NCBI GenBank assembly: GCA_029706075.1
Contig: JAINUG010000002.1
Span: 878,314 to 942,313, forward strand
DNA length: 64,000 bases
Direction of reading: 5' to 3'
Origin: Aldrovandia affinis
Taxonomy: Eukaryota; Chordata; Actinopteri; Notacanthiformes; Halosauridae
Shown here: one piece after another, positions 1-10,135 of the stretch
How the letters are laid out: each line of letters starts with the position of its first letter
Position numbering within the stretch: the stretch's first letter is position 1
Position numbers and translations under genes: made by a program
Notes under the pieces: generated by a model
Told to the model about the DNA's origin: nothing
Database searches by the model: none
What the model saw: only the letters and a program-made list of their open reading frames with translations

Positions 1-348
1 TCAACATGAAATGCATACGGTGGACTGATGAAATGTTATATGTGTTACATGTTCAGACAATGAATGAATACATGAAAAATTGTAAATCCTGATGTGTTAC
101 ATGTCTCATCAGGGGATGGCTTTGGTGAATACATCTGCTTACAGATGCATAGATACTGTATTCTGTACAGTCAGATAAGCATATGCAGAACTAGGTATAT
201 CTATTTTAGATCACATTTTATTGATTACGATGTATATTATTTTTGCATTCGCTCGACAAAATAAAGCCATAGAGGGATTATTTCGCTTATGAAATCCCAG
301 AGCACAGTATTTCATTATATGTTCTTGTCCTTTTTCTATTATTCGCAG

Positions 349-470
349 TACTGCAAAAGTAATGGGTCCTCCACTTCTCGTGGGGGCGCTGTTCACGAGT
401 CCAGCTTTGCCCAGAAAAGTGCTGCCTCCACTTCCCACTCCAGAGTCCCGCCTACTGGGAAACAAAACAG
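349..470 (+). CDS. Probable internal coding exon, Ser-rich, unidentified gene
   Basis: A pyrimidine-rich tract ending in TTCGCAG at 348 and a strong donor (AACAG|GTATG) at 470/471 frame a 122-bp segment. It is open for 40 codons and encodes a Ser/Thr-rich, basic peptide that starts YCKSNGSSTSRGG and ends with PPTGKQN plus two bases. The segment is clearly more GC-rich than its flanks. The two leftover bases (AG) match the one-base start of the exon at 18541, and together they give an Arg codon, so the two can belong to one plus-strand transcript. The minus strand is also open here, so openness alone is weak evidence; the splice sites and phase match carry the call. I do not recognise the protein. 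A low-complexity Ser-rich linker is all that can be described. Confidence 0.45.
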
Positions 471-1215
471 GTATGATGCAGCACCAGCACCAGCTCCAGC
501 CATTTTGAATAAGGATCAGCACATCTGAAGCTGCTTCCCTTTTTTATTTTATTGCATGTCATGTAGTTGCATTACCTTGTATATATGTCATATTAAATCA
601 TTATGGTTATAGCAGATGGTTACATATGGTTATAATGAATAATTTAGACTGAAATAAAAAAGATGGAAGACCGGTTCAAACATTGTCGACCTTGTCATAA
701 TTAAAATTCACACATGAAGGTCATGCCACCACATTAGACTTAATTCGGTATAAGGATGATTCACGTGATGATCGATCCATATTTATGACCGTCACATTTC
801 CCCGTCCTACAGCGACCATGTTCAGTATAGTTAGCGATTTAAAGTGAGGTTTTTAGCCTCCCCCATTTCAAGTACAGCAGTCTCCACTGGGCACAAAGAA
901 TGAGGAGTTTTCACAGCAGCATGTGAGTTATTTTTATTAAAGGAAATATAATAATAATGTGCCATGAAAGTACAGTTGGATATACTTTACAGTAATCCAG
1001 GGAGAGGCAGTGAACCAAGAAATTGAATTATCTACAATATGGCATAACAGCAGCGGAGATAATAATAATAGATTTGCAGAACGTTAAAATGAATTATAGT
1101 CATTGTAATTGGTGATAAACGTGTTAATCTGCCTTTCTGTAACGGTGCCGAGAACACAACTGCATTTGTGGACCGCACCGAAAAATAAATAAATCTGACT
1201 CTCATTTACGAGCAA
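471..1215. other. AT-rich noncoding stretch, probable intron
   Basis: If the exon call at 349-470 is right, this is the start of an intron of about 18 kb. It is AT-rich, with frequent stops in all frames, and I see no repeat family or RNA gene in it. Confidence 0.3.
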
Positions 1216-1935
1216 ATGGTGGAATCGCTGGGCCCTTCATGGCACCGTGTGGTGTGGTTCAGAAGCTCTTGTCTTAAGTCATTGCCAAGATTATTTGCAC
1301 AGAAGATTTATTTCAACAGCACTCCCCAAAAACAGTCTCTAAGCACAACTAGAGCGACTAGAATGGTTCTGCTCATTAAATGTAGATTACGCTGCGCATC
1401 GCGGGCTACAGGGCCACGTTGGATGAGATCTATCGCTCGTGTGCAAATGCGGCCCCTTCTCTACCGCAGACAAAGTGGCTGTGGATTCCAGAGCACCTGC
1501 CAACTGTGCCCCTTGTACCCGTCCGTCAACTCAGGGCTGGGCCCGATATCAGACTGGAAAGTTTTACACAAAATCGTTTTGTGCGGCCTACTCCTTTTAT
1601 ATCAATGTGTGCAGGGACCTCCCTTGATGCGTCTCACGAAATGGCTGCAGGCTCTTGCCGGTAAAGTGAGGCAGAGCAGCAGCAAAAGCCAGGCCCTCCG
1701 ATGGCCCAAAAAATCACTGTAACCGCTGTAACCGACACGCTCTCGTCGCGATTTCTTGCCTTGATGTTCCATTCCGCTTTAGTCCATCGAGGTTAACGAA
1801 GCACGAACCCGGGCCGCCGCTGACCGGAGCCGCACTCGCAACCTGAGACCGAGCGCTAGGCCGCTCAACGAGACGCATGTCGCAGGCACGCAGCGCCACA
1901 TTGGATAATCACACCCGCATTACCCAGGCGTGCGT
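1216..1935. other. CpG-rich unique block without a convincing gene
   Basis: This block has more CpG than the surroundings, most densely at about 1740-1930, and ends in a short GT repeat at 1935-1960. A 168-codon plus-strand reading frame (1216-1722) crosses it, but its composition is irregular. Overlapping frames are equally open, no splice sites bound it well, and I recognise no domain. It could be a conserved regulatory element or a small CpG island. I see no evidence that it is translated. Confidence 0.25.
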
Positions 1936-3125
1936 GGGTGTTTGTGTGTGTGTGTGTTTCAGGATTACAGATAAACAAATTAACTTGGGTCTGCCCGTTT
2001 TTATCGTCTCGTGCCGCATGGTGTAAAGCTGTAGATTCAGTCAAACTCCCTTTGTCGTTAACGCTTCGTTGAACTCTTACAGTGTGTTTTTATGGGGGGG
2101 TTGTAATTTGTTCGCCGAAAGCCCTTTGCCCTCTCCGGCAACCCACTTACATAAAGGAAAGAGCGCCGTTGGCTTCCTTCCTATGGGCTCGGCTTGAGCT
2201 TTTGAAAGAAAGCCTTTGAAACGCTCGAAACGTCTGCCCGTGGCACTTTTTCTTATGGGTGAAAAGTTTGTTTTCGCTTAATTCTATTTCCATAACTCAA
2301 ACACGCCGGTCAATAAATGCAGCACTTCGAGTATCATCCATACGTTTTCACACTTTCCTTTTTAGCAGCTTTTCGATACCTAATTACAACAAGGGCCGAC
2401 CCGGTTCGTAATTAAGAAAACGCACTTTAATAACAGAACTCGGTGAACTGAGATTTACAAAGCAGACGAGGGTGGGAGGGGCCAGGCCCGGGCCTCTTCA
2501 GCAGGCTGAGAATGTAAAAGCGCAGCGACGTTCACCTGTCCCGTTAGCTGCACGGGGGCTGCGCTCGCACAGGCGGGCCGTTTAAAAACCCTGTTTGATG
2601 CTGTCAGGAATTCGGAGGGAGCGCCAGAGTGGGCAGCGGCCATGACAAGAGAGCAAAACAAAGTTTAATCGAGTGGAGGATTTTCCCGCTCTCCTGCATC
2701 TCAGGCAGAATGCTAGGGCTCCAGCCATGTTCAATGGCCTGGCCTGTCCGTAGCCTAGCCCCACGGCAGACGTGTGAGCAGTGGTGGCTTATTTGGCGGG
2801 TGGAGAAATTGGCCCACGTTGTAGCTGTGGATCCTCAGCCAGGGCGAGCTGATTACAGAGCCCCTCACTTTGATCACATGTCTGGGGAAACCAGAGCCCA
2901 GGTGTGCCCAGGAACATGCACAATGTGACTCCCATCTGCATGTCAATATGCTGCCGTAATACATATTCAATATTTGCACTCATTTATCAGAATATAAAAC
3001 ATATCTGTTAATATAGGGGTAATATACTGCAGGTATAACTTAGTAAATTGTGATTGAAACTCAGGAAATGTAAAATGTGAAAGTCTGGATGGATCAAATT
3101 TCAGAAGGACTGTACATAAGAATAT
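1936..3125. other. Noncoding stretch, nothing recognised
   Basis: This is mixed-composition unique-looking sequence with no supported gene, RNA or repeat. A moderately GC-rich patch at 2460-2930 has short overlapping reading frames on both strands, none with a recognisable domain. Confidence 0.3.
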
Positions 3126-3127
3126 TT

Positions 3128-3426
3128 GAATGTCTGGCCGGGAGTGCCACCGGGGCGGCAATTGGCTGTCCGCCCCAGGGAGGGGGAGGGAAGCCGACAC
3201 AGTTCGCTGCGTACAGGAGTGGATCTGGGGTGCCGGAATTACAGTCGACAGCACGACGAGTGCTGTCTCGGGAGGAGGCAGCGCTTCGCCATTGTCACTG
3301 CCGGTCACAGGGCTACAACAGCAGCGAACTACGAGGGAGGGGATTGAACAGCACAGCGGGAGTAATTGGCTACCAAATTGGGAGAAAAACGGGGTAAAAA
3401 AAATAAAAAGAAAAAAAGAAAAGAAA
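3128..3426 (+). mobile_element. tRNA-derived SINE, family A, 5'-truncated copy
   Basis: The body contains GGCAATTGGCTGTCCGCCCC followed by a G-rich stretch and ends in the tail TAATTGGCTACCAAATTGGG plus GAGAAAAA and an A-rich run. The same body and tail occur at 52461-52815. The tRNA-like head with A and B boxes is missing, so this copy is 5'-truncated, as expected for incomplete reverse transcription. Short reading frames through it are incidental. Confidence 0.75.
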
Positions 3427-3605
3427 ATGTTTGAAGGTGAGAACAGATCATTCAGCCAGTCTACAGCCAGGCTCACAATTTTACCTGCAGTCAATAGAGT
3501 GCCCAGTGCTTTGTCAAGCCTAGCCCCAAGGGTCTCTGCTTTGGCTACATGACCTGGAAAGATGTTCCATGCACTGTCCGCTCTGTGTGATTATGGGTTT
3601 GAGGT
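3427..3605 (+). repeat. Interspersed repeat, unnamed family, copy 1
   Basis: It begins GGTGAGAACAGATCATTCAG directly after the SINE tail and runs through a segment about a gait of short phrases ending near GATGTTCCATGCACTG. A related copy starts with GGTGAGAACAGGCCATTCAG at 7654, and both share the later ATGCA/CTGTGTGA-like portion. It looks like a dispersed noncoding repeat; its class cannot be fixed from two diverged copies. Confidence 0.45.
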
Positions 3606-3924
3606 CAGTTAAAGAATTGTCATGAGAGTGACGGTCACTGTTTGCCAATTTCCCACCGAGCTCTGTTTGTTCTGTGTCGACCGCAACGCAGGGTGTGCCG
3701 TGCAGCCATCTGAAAGTATGCTGCTCAGTTTGTATCTATGACCATGACCATCTGAAATTCCTTACCTCAGCTTGGGTCCGTCAGCTGCTCAGCGTGTCAG
3801 TTAGATATTGCTGTTCGGATACCATACTGAATATGCATTGGAAGTCCAAACTCCACATCCTACATTTATGAATGTAAATGTCAGGGTTTCATGCTGTTTG
3901 TTGAATAATATATATATATATGCC

Positions 3925-4050
3925 ATTTTGGACATGCATTTATCCAAAGCGACTTATAGTAGTCAATGAATATGTGGTCCCAATGGGAATAGATCCCACA
4001 ACCTAAGCCTTGTCAGCGCCATACTCTACCTAATGAGCCACACAGAACCA
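3925..4050 (-). mobile_element. tRNA-like SINE fragment, family C
   Basis: The plus strand carries TTTATCCAAAGCGACTTATA, a phrase widely repeated in fish genomes, followed by a tRNA-like head in reverse. On the minus strand the head reads TGGCTCATTAGGTAGAG (A-box-like), and about 30 bases on it reads GGTTGTGGGATCTATTCCC (B-box-like). The copy is diverged and ends just before 4050. Confidence 0.6.
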
Positions 4051-5820
4051 TGTTGAACGAACTGTGCTGTTCATTGACTGAGTGAACTTTGACCCTGACT
4101 TCGCCTTCGTCTAATATCAGGAGTGGCTCCCTCTCTCACAGTCCGGACCAGAGAAGCAGAGTTGGCCACCGGGCAGCCCCGCGCAGAACCCCACCCATTT
4201 CCCGAGGAAGGCTGAATCCCATTGGAGGGTCCAGGGTTTCTGGTCCTGCCTACCAGCACCTGCAAGAGGCGGAGTCTTCAGAGAGGGAGGTGGAGTCTTT
4301 GAGAGGGTAGGTGATAGTTTAAGGCTGTGTTCCAAAACATATACTTACACACTTACTAGAAATGGATAGAGGGAGGTTCTTGGCTGACATATCGAGCACT
4401 GTTCAAAATTCAAGTACGTGGGAGCGAGCACGGACAGGTCCACGGATGCATTCTTGCATACTTGGGAGGACTGAAAATTGTATTGTCCATACTTTTTGTT
4501 CCCAGAATTCCTTTCTATGTGACACTACTCATACAAATTCCAGAGAAGAAGGCAGGGATTGAGGAATGTTTTCACTCAAAAACTGTGTTGTTTTCTCATA
4601 GGCATACACAATGTACTTGACAAGAAATGATAATAGAGATACACTGTTGGCTTTTTTTTAATGACAGGAAGTTTGATAAATGTAATCAAATTACACGTGT
4701 AAAAGTGGCAAGATGATTATGTGAAAGTGAATTTGCAATTTTCTACACTTTTGTTTGTTCTATACACACTTGGTTGTACATATTTACTGTAAACGTAGGC
4801 AGCACGTACTACCAAGTACCCGAGTATGCACACTTGCCTTTTGGAACACCCGAGGCAAAGAATACCAAATAACATATGTACTGGAGGAAGATCAGTTTCC
4901 ACAGCCGTCAAAGTTTATAGCCCAGACAAAAGGAAATTGTCTTTGGGTTCTTGACATCGCTTTGATGCCAACAGAGGCAGGTGGGGACAGCTCAAAGCAA
5001 CAGAATGTCTTTTCTGAAAAGTAGGTCACAGAGTGCATGGGTCGATAGCTTCTCACAAAATGGTGGCTGTCTCTTAAAGGAATCTGCTGGAAAAAAAAAC
5101 AGAAAAGAAAACCTTTTTTTTTCCCTCTCATATCAGTGACAATATAAATGAAGTCAGCGACCAGCGGCCTGCAGACATGGCCGTTTTTTTACCGTTTTTA
5201 TTTCACACAGACAGAGGGATTTATTCTAAATTCTGAATTCTGACAGTCCAATTTGAGTTTGTTCACCCAAAGATCCAGTGTTGTCACTGGGTCATTAAAC
5301 GCACCAACCCTGACAGTGGGTTTAATGCACCACTGTCTCAGAAAGCGCAGAGACGGAGGGGAGGCAGGCTTTTATTAATGTTGCCCTCGCCAAAGCCACC
5401 GTTCGGAATGAGACCTCAGAGATGCAGGAGTGTGTTAAAAAGACATGAGTGCCCCTCCCGACGGGGTGCGATTAACCCCACCCACGGAGAGAGGCCCAAA
5501 GGGGACTTAACTGCGCTGTGAGCCGTTCCGATGCAAGTACGGCACCTATGAGGAGATTGATTACTCCGTTTGTCAGACTTAATGATGGATGGATTGGATT
5601 TTGTTTGTGTGTGCGCTCGCATGTGTACGCATACTCATTTCGGTTTTGAAATATGAACTTCCGTAGCATGCATATACACCACTAATTAAATATGTCTGAT
5701 GATGTGAATGTAATGTCATATCGGGTGTTGGAATATTCATCATTTAAGATGTTAGTCACTCGAAGGGCTTCCATGCAGGCTGTTTTCTTTAAAGTACTGT
5801 AAGCAACGTACACGTACGCC
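4051..5820. other. Noncoding stretch with a GC-rich patch
   Basis: A GC-rich patch at about 4085-4310 has open frames on both strands but no recognisable product. Paired A- and T-runs at 5090-5122 could form a small hairpin. No gene, RNA or repeat family is supported elsewhere in the interval. Confidence 0.25.
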
Positions 5821-5882
5821 CGCTCGCACACACATTCACACACACATACTCACTCTCTCACACTCACACACACACTCTCACA
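5821..5882. repeat. CA/CTCA-type microsatellite
   Basis: An interrupted run of CACACA and CTCACA units borders the 3' end of the LINE remnant on its left side. Confidence 0.85.
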
Positions 5883-6192
5883 TTTTAACAATTTATTTAT
5901 GTCCACATAAAGAAAAGCATACAAGGACACAAATACTGAAGGTGCAGTAAAGTTGCATTCACAGAATCATGGCAGAATCAGATCTTCAAGATACAAAACA
6001 AAACACATCACTTATGGGTATAAGTAGCAGCGTCTCTGCCATATATGGCGGCTGCCAATGATAGCAGAGACAGCACAATATTTAGCTAGCCTTTTAGCCC
6101 CCTTTTTGGGCATCCCAAGTTGTTGAAACCCTCTAACAACCAACCTGTGAGTATGTCCTAGGCTGCCAAATATGAAAACGGATAGTCTGCAC

Positions 6193-6630
6193 CTATAGAT
6201 AGCCTAGCTCTGAGATGGTATTTAGGAGTGGTTGGTATTTAATGACCTTGGTCATAAAGGCTTCCTCTAGGCTAGGGTCAAAGGTGCAGGCTATCACTAA
6301 TACAGACACTTCTCTGGCCTGTTCGTTAACAACAACAACATCTGGTGTATTGGCAGACAACTGTGTAAAAATGTCTAGGTTACCATCACAGAGATGGAAC
6401 ATGGAAGGATTGACACGGGAATGTTTGTACATTCTCACTGAAGAAGAGAAATTGTTTAATATGTCCTTCACTATTCTGTCGTGACGTGCTATGTACATTC
6501 CTTTGTAAGCATAACAGCCATTCAAGATGTGTGACATTGTTTCAGTGACCTGTTCGGTGGTGTGGTGTAAGCAATGGGGAACCTGAGTAGTAGGAAACCA
6601 GATAGAGAGATTGAGTCTGGTAGAAGGACT
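6193..6630 (-). pseudogene. C-terminal endonuclease part of LINE ORF, frame after the shift
   Basis: This is the second reading frame of the LINE remnant. It carries the Cys/His cluster (HCLHHT...HILNGC), a conserved ARHDRIVKDI segment, PDVVVVNEQAREVSVLVIAC and the KYQPL block near the end. In related elements an acidic residue is expected in the strand after PD; here that stretch reads VLVIAC, so a catalytic acid may be lost. It is only a relic and would be read only in the LINE's own transcript. Confidence 0.7.
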
Positions 6631-7344
6631 TGTAGTCTGGCTTTTACAGTAAATGTGACAATGTCCTCATTGAGCGCAGTGTTCTTAAAGAATGAATGAG
6701 AAACAGAATGATCGGCAGAGGGAAGACATGCAAGTTTTCCCTGAAGTTTTAGTCCAGTCCAGTGTTGTTGTTGTCTATGTTGGTGTAGATCCATGAGAAT
6801 TCGCCTGGCACCTGTAGATGTTAGCAGGTGACTGTGTCCAGCATATGTGGCTGTTGCCTTGACCTGGAAGAGGGGGTCAGTTATAATGTAGTCTGAGACC
6901 CTCACGGTCCCAGAGTCAGACCGCGCCCACTCCAGGGACACTCCAGTTCGGACACAGAGGTCGTTCAGATCCAGCCAATCTGACCAAACCCCAAAACCAG
7001 CGGAATGGGTGTCAAGTTTCCCGCTGGGTTTCCTTCTGAATCCGAGGAAGTGGGGCTCTGATTCCCTGGCCAGTGGGACCTTACGTCTCCTTAGGTCCAG
7101 GAACAGGGAGGATCGAGCCAGATCCCTAACATCCTTGTCATCGTTATTCAGCATTTTCAGAAGGTGGGAAATCCGCATGCTGGTATAAATCCACTCCACG
7201 TTTGGTACCCCCAGCCCTCCCTCCCACTGGGGATGAAAAATAATGTCACGGGTACTGTGTGAATTGAGTCCAAACTACTTTTGCACTAGGCTCACTGTTT
7301 TGTCATTCATTTCACTCAGCACTTCCTGTTGGATGTGGACATAC
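6522..7344 (-). pseudogene. RT-thumb part of LINE ORF, frame before the shift
   Basis: This frame encodes the region between the polymerase and the endonuclease, with WEGGLGVPNVEW and a leucine-rich helix (MRISHLLKMLNNDDKDVRDL) typical of the thumb region in these LINEs. An in-frame TAG sits about 75 bp inside its 5' edge. Past about 6630 this frame runs on as nonsense to a stop at 6522, while the neighbouring frame resumes the family sequence. Confidence 0.65.
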
Positions 7345-7389
7345 AGACACACACAGACACACACATACACACACACATACTCACACACA

Positions 7390-7452
<63 letters not shown>

Positions 7453-7515
7453 TCACTCACTCACTCACTCACAGGCACACACATTACTCACTCTCACACA
7501 CTCACACACACTTTC
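7337..7515. repeat. CA microsatellite with CACT block
   Basis: It has an interrupted CACACA array, about 50 bases of uninterrupted CA at 7396-7447, then CACTCACT units and more CACA. It abuts the broken 5' edge of the LINE remnant, so either the LINE ended here or the repeat grew at the junction. Confidence 0.95.
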
Positions 7516-7639
7516 ACTTGCTTGGTAGGAAGTTAGCGTTGACCTACTTCCATAATTTACATTACTGAGAACAGAACACATTCTGCCAGAGTTAAGCACT
7601 GTTGGATCCCAATACACAAGGTAGACCAAACACAAGAAC

Positions 7640-7800
7640 ATGAGGAAGTTTAAGGGTGAGAACAGGCCATTCAGCTCATCTGGGCAAGCTCTTCATTCTG
7701 TCTGCTCTTCAGCACTCTGAGGGTCACTGTCTCCACTGCGAGCCCTGCTAAACTATTACATGCATGAATAATTCTGTGAGAGACAAAGATAAAACCTTCC
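7640..7800 (+). repeat. Interspersed repeat, unnamed family, copy 2
   Basis: It shares GGTGAGAACAGGCCATTCAG and the following layout with the segment at 3430-3600, including a final CTATTACATGCATGAATAAT portion. It is a diverged dispersed repeat of unknown class. Confidence 0.45.
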
Positions 7801-7805
7801 TAGTG

Positions 7806-8057
7806 TCAATTTGAAATTTGCTTTTCATTACTTTCCACTTCGGCCATCTTGTCCTGACGACAGAAGTGGAAATAGTTTCTGTATTGCACCTTACTCTTCC
7901 ATTTTGTTAACCAGTAAGAGGCCAGCAACTTTTCTTGCTGCCTTTTCTCTGTTTCAAACACATCAGTGTCCTCCTTCTCATAGATTGGCGAGCAGAACTG
8001 GCCACGCTCGTCTCTCATGAGTGTGTCATCCAGGTACACCGCTTGGGATCCCTTCAA
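7806..8057 (-). other. Unidentified open frame, possibly an old exon or transposon relic
   Basis: An 83-codon minus-strand frame encodes a hydrophilic peptide with the stretch VYLDDTLMRDERGQFCSPIY, followed by an acidic/basic helix-like segment (KEDTDVFETEKRQQEKL). It looks more protein-like than its neighbours, but I find no convincing acceptor and donor pair. The 3' part overlaps sequence that reads as noncoding, and I do not recognise the family. It may be an isolated exon of a minus-strand gene, a retropseudogene piece or chance. Confidence 0.2.
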
Positions 8058-8059
8058 TT

Positions 8060-8685
8060 ACTTATGAAAATACAAATCCATCAAAGCAAGTCCAGCTCAC
8101 CTGCAGTTAGCCTTCTTTTCTTCTTGTTGTTGTTGTTGTTGTAAATACAATAGTTAGCACAAAACCTTCCGCCCGGCAGGTCATGCCCTTTCAGATGCCT
8201 GGAGGATTTCAAAAAAACAGACAGTCTGTTCTAATTAAAAATATGGCGCCCTCAATCCCAGATGAGGTCTGGAGCATTGTGAACGCACATCTCATCAGGT
8301 GGTGAAATGGCAGCTTTGTCGAGATCAGTCAGATGTCACGAGATGCAAATGCGCCTGCTTATGCGTCTGGAATTTTTAAAGAGCTCAAGCATTGCTTTTT
8401 TTACAAACAAAAAAAGGAACGGCCGGGTGGCATCGCTCTGCTGCAGAGGCGGTACATAATGAGTTTGATCTGGAGCCCCTCCGCCGCCCGCTTGGTTGCG
8501 TGTACGTTCGCCTCGCCTCGACTTGCGTTTCCGCCTGCGTTACTCTGCTTTAAATCCCACACCGTTGTGCTCTCTTTACCAGGTGTTTCCGAATGAAGCG
8601 CCACCACAAGCTTTCTGACGTGTTCATTTGTATGGAACAGCTTTTATTGTAGCATTCTTTCACATAACCAAAAAATCCTGTTTTT
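8060..8685. other. Unique noncoding stretch with an octamer motif
   Basis: A GTT/TTG repeat lies at 8120-8142. The segment 8250-8400 is complex, unique-looking sequence with a perfect octamer ATGCAAAT at 8343-8350 (context GAGATGCAAATG). No supported gene. It could be a regulatory element, but only comparative data would show that. Confidence 0.2.
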
Positions 8686-9044
8686 GTGTTAAAAGAAATT
8701 AAATGATTGTTTGAAAATATTTGTAGCCCTATGCTTGGCCTTTTTCGAATGCATTGGATATTAAACACTGAGTGGAGCTCGTGGTGGCTTGAACTTTCTT
8801 ATTAGCCACTTTGGCTTTCAGATACTCGTTGTACTGTGCTACATGTCTTGTAAATGGCTGATCGGATTTGATGTATTAAAATCCTTGAGTTCCCTCCTCT
8901 TGAAATCTCACTGGAGCATTTGTTACAAATAGCAAATCGGTTGACTTTCTCTGACACCTTGTAATGCGCCCACACAGCCGACATTTTCCCTGCTTGACAG
9001 TGTCCAAAAACAGCACGTCTGAAAGCAACAAGAACAGCGTGCAT

Positions 9045-9862
9045 TAGAGCTGGGCGATAACCACATTTTACACCGTTATCGTAATTTAAATTGTCAACCA
9101 CGGCAAATTTGATGATTGCGGTTAGGCTATAATATTGTTGCGTGGAGAATAGTTCCTGTATTCGTTTTGACCTTTTTCCATCCGCAACACAACCAACACA
9201 CAACACAGCCAATCATAGCCAGCCTTTATACGAAGCGCAACATCACTGTAGTGAAGCCAGAGGGAAGCATCTTCAAAGCGCCAAACTCGGAGCTAGCATG
9301 GAGTGAACTGTTGTCAGTAAACCCACTAACTAGGGTAGACCAAGACAAAACGTTTGAAGACGAAGAGATGGAAGACGAACTGAGTTTAGTCCCTGAGAAA
9401 GGCTGCACATCAGTTGCGTGGGGTGACTTTGTTTACAAACGAGCTGACGAAGAGCAGAAAGGAGGAGTGTTCTACAAGTTCTGTAACAAAGCGGTCCTGG
9501 CGGCAGACTTCTCAAACCTATTCCATCATTTGAGAAGTTATCATGAAAAGGAATATGAATAATGTATGGCGAAAAAGAGAGGCAGAGGCAAGGAAATAAT
9601 CATATGCATACGCGAAAAGGCAGCCACATATATGCATTTTTGTATTTGTGTATAAGTGCAAACTTTATACTTGAAATTATGCTTGAAAACTTACCGCACA
9701 TATGTTAAATATGTTACCAGTATTGAATGTTAAATAAAGTTGTGTCTGAATATCTGTATATACTCAGCCTTTTTCTGCATACAAATTATCGTTTCAATAT
9801 CATTATCATTAAGTATTTGGTCAACATGTCTTAATTATTTTTGCCCATATCGTCCAGCTCTA
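9045..9862 (+). mobile_element. Non-autonomous hAT element with terminal repeats and 8-bp target duplication
   Basis: The left end TAGAGCTGGGCGATAA and the reverse complement of the right end (TAGAGCTGGACGATATGGGC) form terminal inverted repeats. The flanks are GCGTGCAT (9037-9044) and GTGTGCAT (9863-9870), an 8-bp target duplication with one mismatch, as hAT elements make. At 818 bp it is far too short for a full transposase and keeps only the BED-finger region. It lies inside the older minus-strand hAT. Confidence 0.88.
9116..9562 (+). pseudogene. BED zinc-finger N-terminus of hAT transposase, truncated
   Basis: The 3' half of this frame encodes SVAWGDFVYKRADEEQ, then VFYKFCNKAVLAA and SNLFHHLRSYHEKEYE before a stop. 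It matches the layout of a BED finger: an aromatic start, a C-x2-C pair, then SNLFHHL and a final His. The first expected zinc-binding Cys is Tyr here (FYKFC), so the finger is probably not functional. The catalytic RNase H-like and dimerisation domains are entirely missing, so this element could only move with help in trans. No good ATG precedes the domain. Confidence 0.7.
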
Positions 9863-10135
9863 GTGTGCATCTTGTGCGTGGAGTGCCAGAATTCTCGTGA
9901 TAGCTAGTCAATCGCAGCATCGTCAGAGGAGTAAATGAGGCGTGGTTTCAGTCAGTTTAGCCTGTAAATAAAAGATGCTGCTGTTCCGTTCAAGCTTGAA
10001 CATTTAGACCAGATTGATAGAACACAAATTGATGGATAATTATCAGCCACTTCCATCTTTAAATTTGATATTATTAAGCCGATTGCAGTCAACAAGGCAA
10101 ATATCGGCCGATACCGATATATCGTTGCACCCCTA

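Larger units (their letters stand above)
5883..7345 (-). mobile_element. Decayed LINE with restriction-like endonuclease domain (R2/R4/NeSL/HERO-type), 5'-truncated
   Basis: Read on the minus strand, the frame enters from a CA microsatellite at about 7345. It runs through LYVHIQQEVLSEMNDKT, an in-frame TAG near 7275, then the RT-thumb-like motif WEGGLGVPNVEW (about 7200-7235) to about 6630. A one-base deletion there shifts the frame; in the new frame the protein continues as TRLNLSIWFPTTQVPHC, a Cys/His cluster ending SHILNGC, and an endonuclease-like segment with PDVVVV and KYQPL (ending at 6193). This order (RT thumb, Cys/His finger, PD-type nuclease at the C-terminus) is that of LINEs with a restriction-like endonuclease. 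About 300 bp of 3' UTR follow to the CA repeat near 5883. The polymerase catalytic core is absent. The copy is dead: truncated, with one stop and one frameshift. Confidence 0.8.
8690..10134 (-). mobile_element. hAT transposon remnant with BED-finger start, interrupted by a second hAT
   Basis: The minus-strand element starts at 10134 with CTAGGGGTGCAACGATATAT, a hAT-type terminus. It continues through a 5' leader into a BED zinc-finger start near 8984 (MSAVWAHYKV, then ICNKCSSEISRGG). Shifting frames then give EYLKAKVANKKVQATTSSTQ down to about 8690. The W, the C-x2-C pair and the following helix fit the BED fingers at the N-terminus of hAT transposases. At least two frameshifts and the loss of everything after the N-terminus make it inactive. 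The second element at 9045-9862 sits in its leader. The 3' terminus is not found. Confidence 0.75.

Noticed and set aside
1216-1722. A 168-codon frame that might be a gene
   Set aside because: No domain, no splice sites, irregular composition and overlapping open frames; treated as a CpG-rich noncoding block.
7243-7568. Thr-His repeat proteins on the plus strand, and similar frames at 22070-22510, 31425-33180 and 35919-36322
   Set aside because: These are translations of CA/GT microsatellites.
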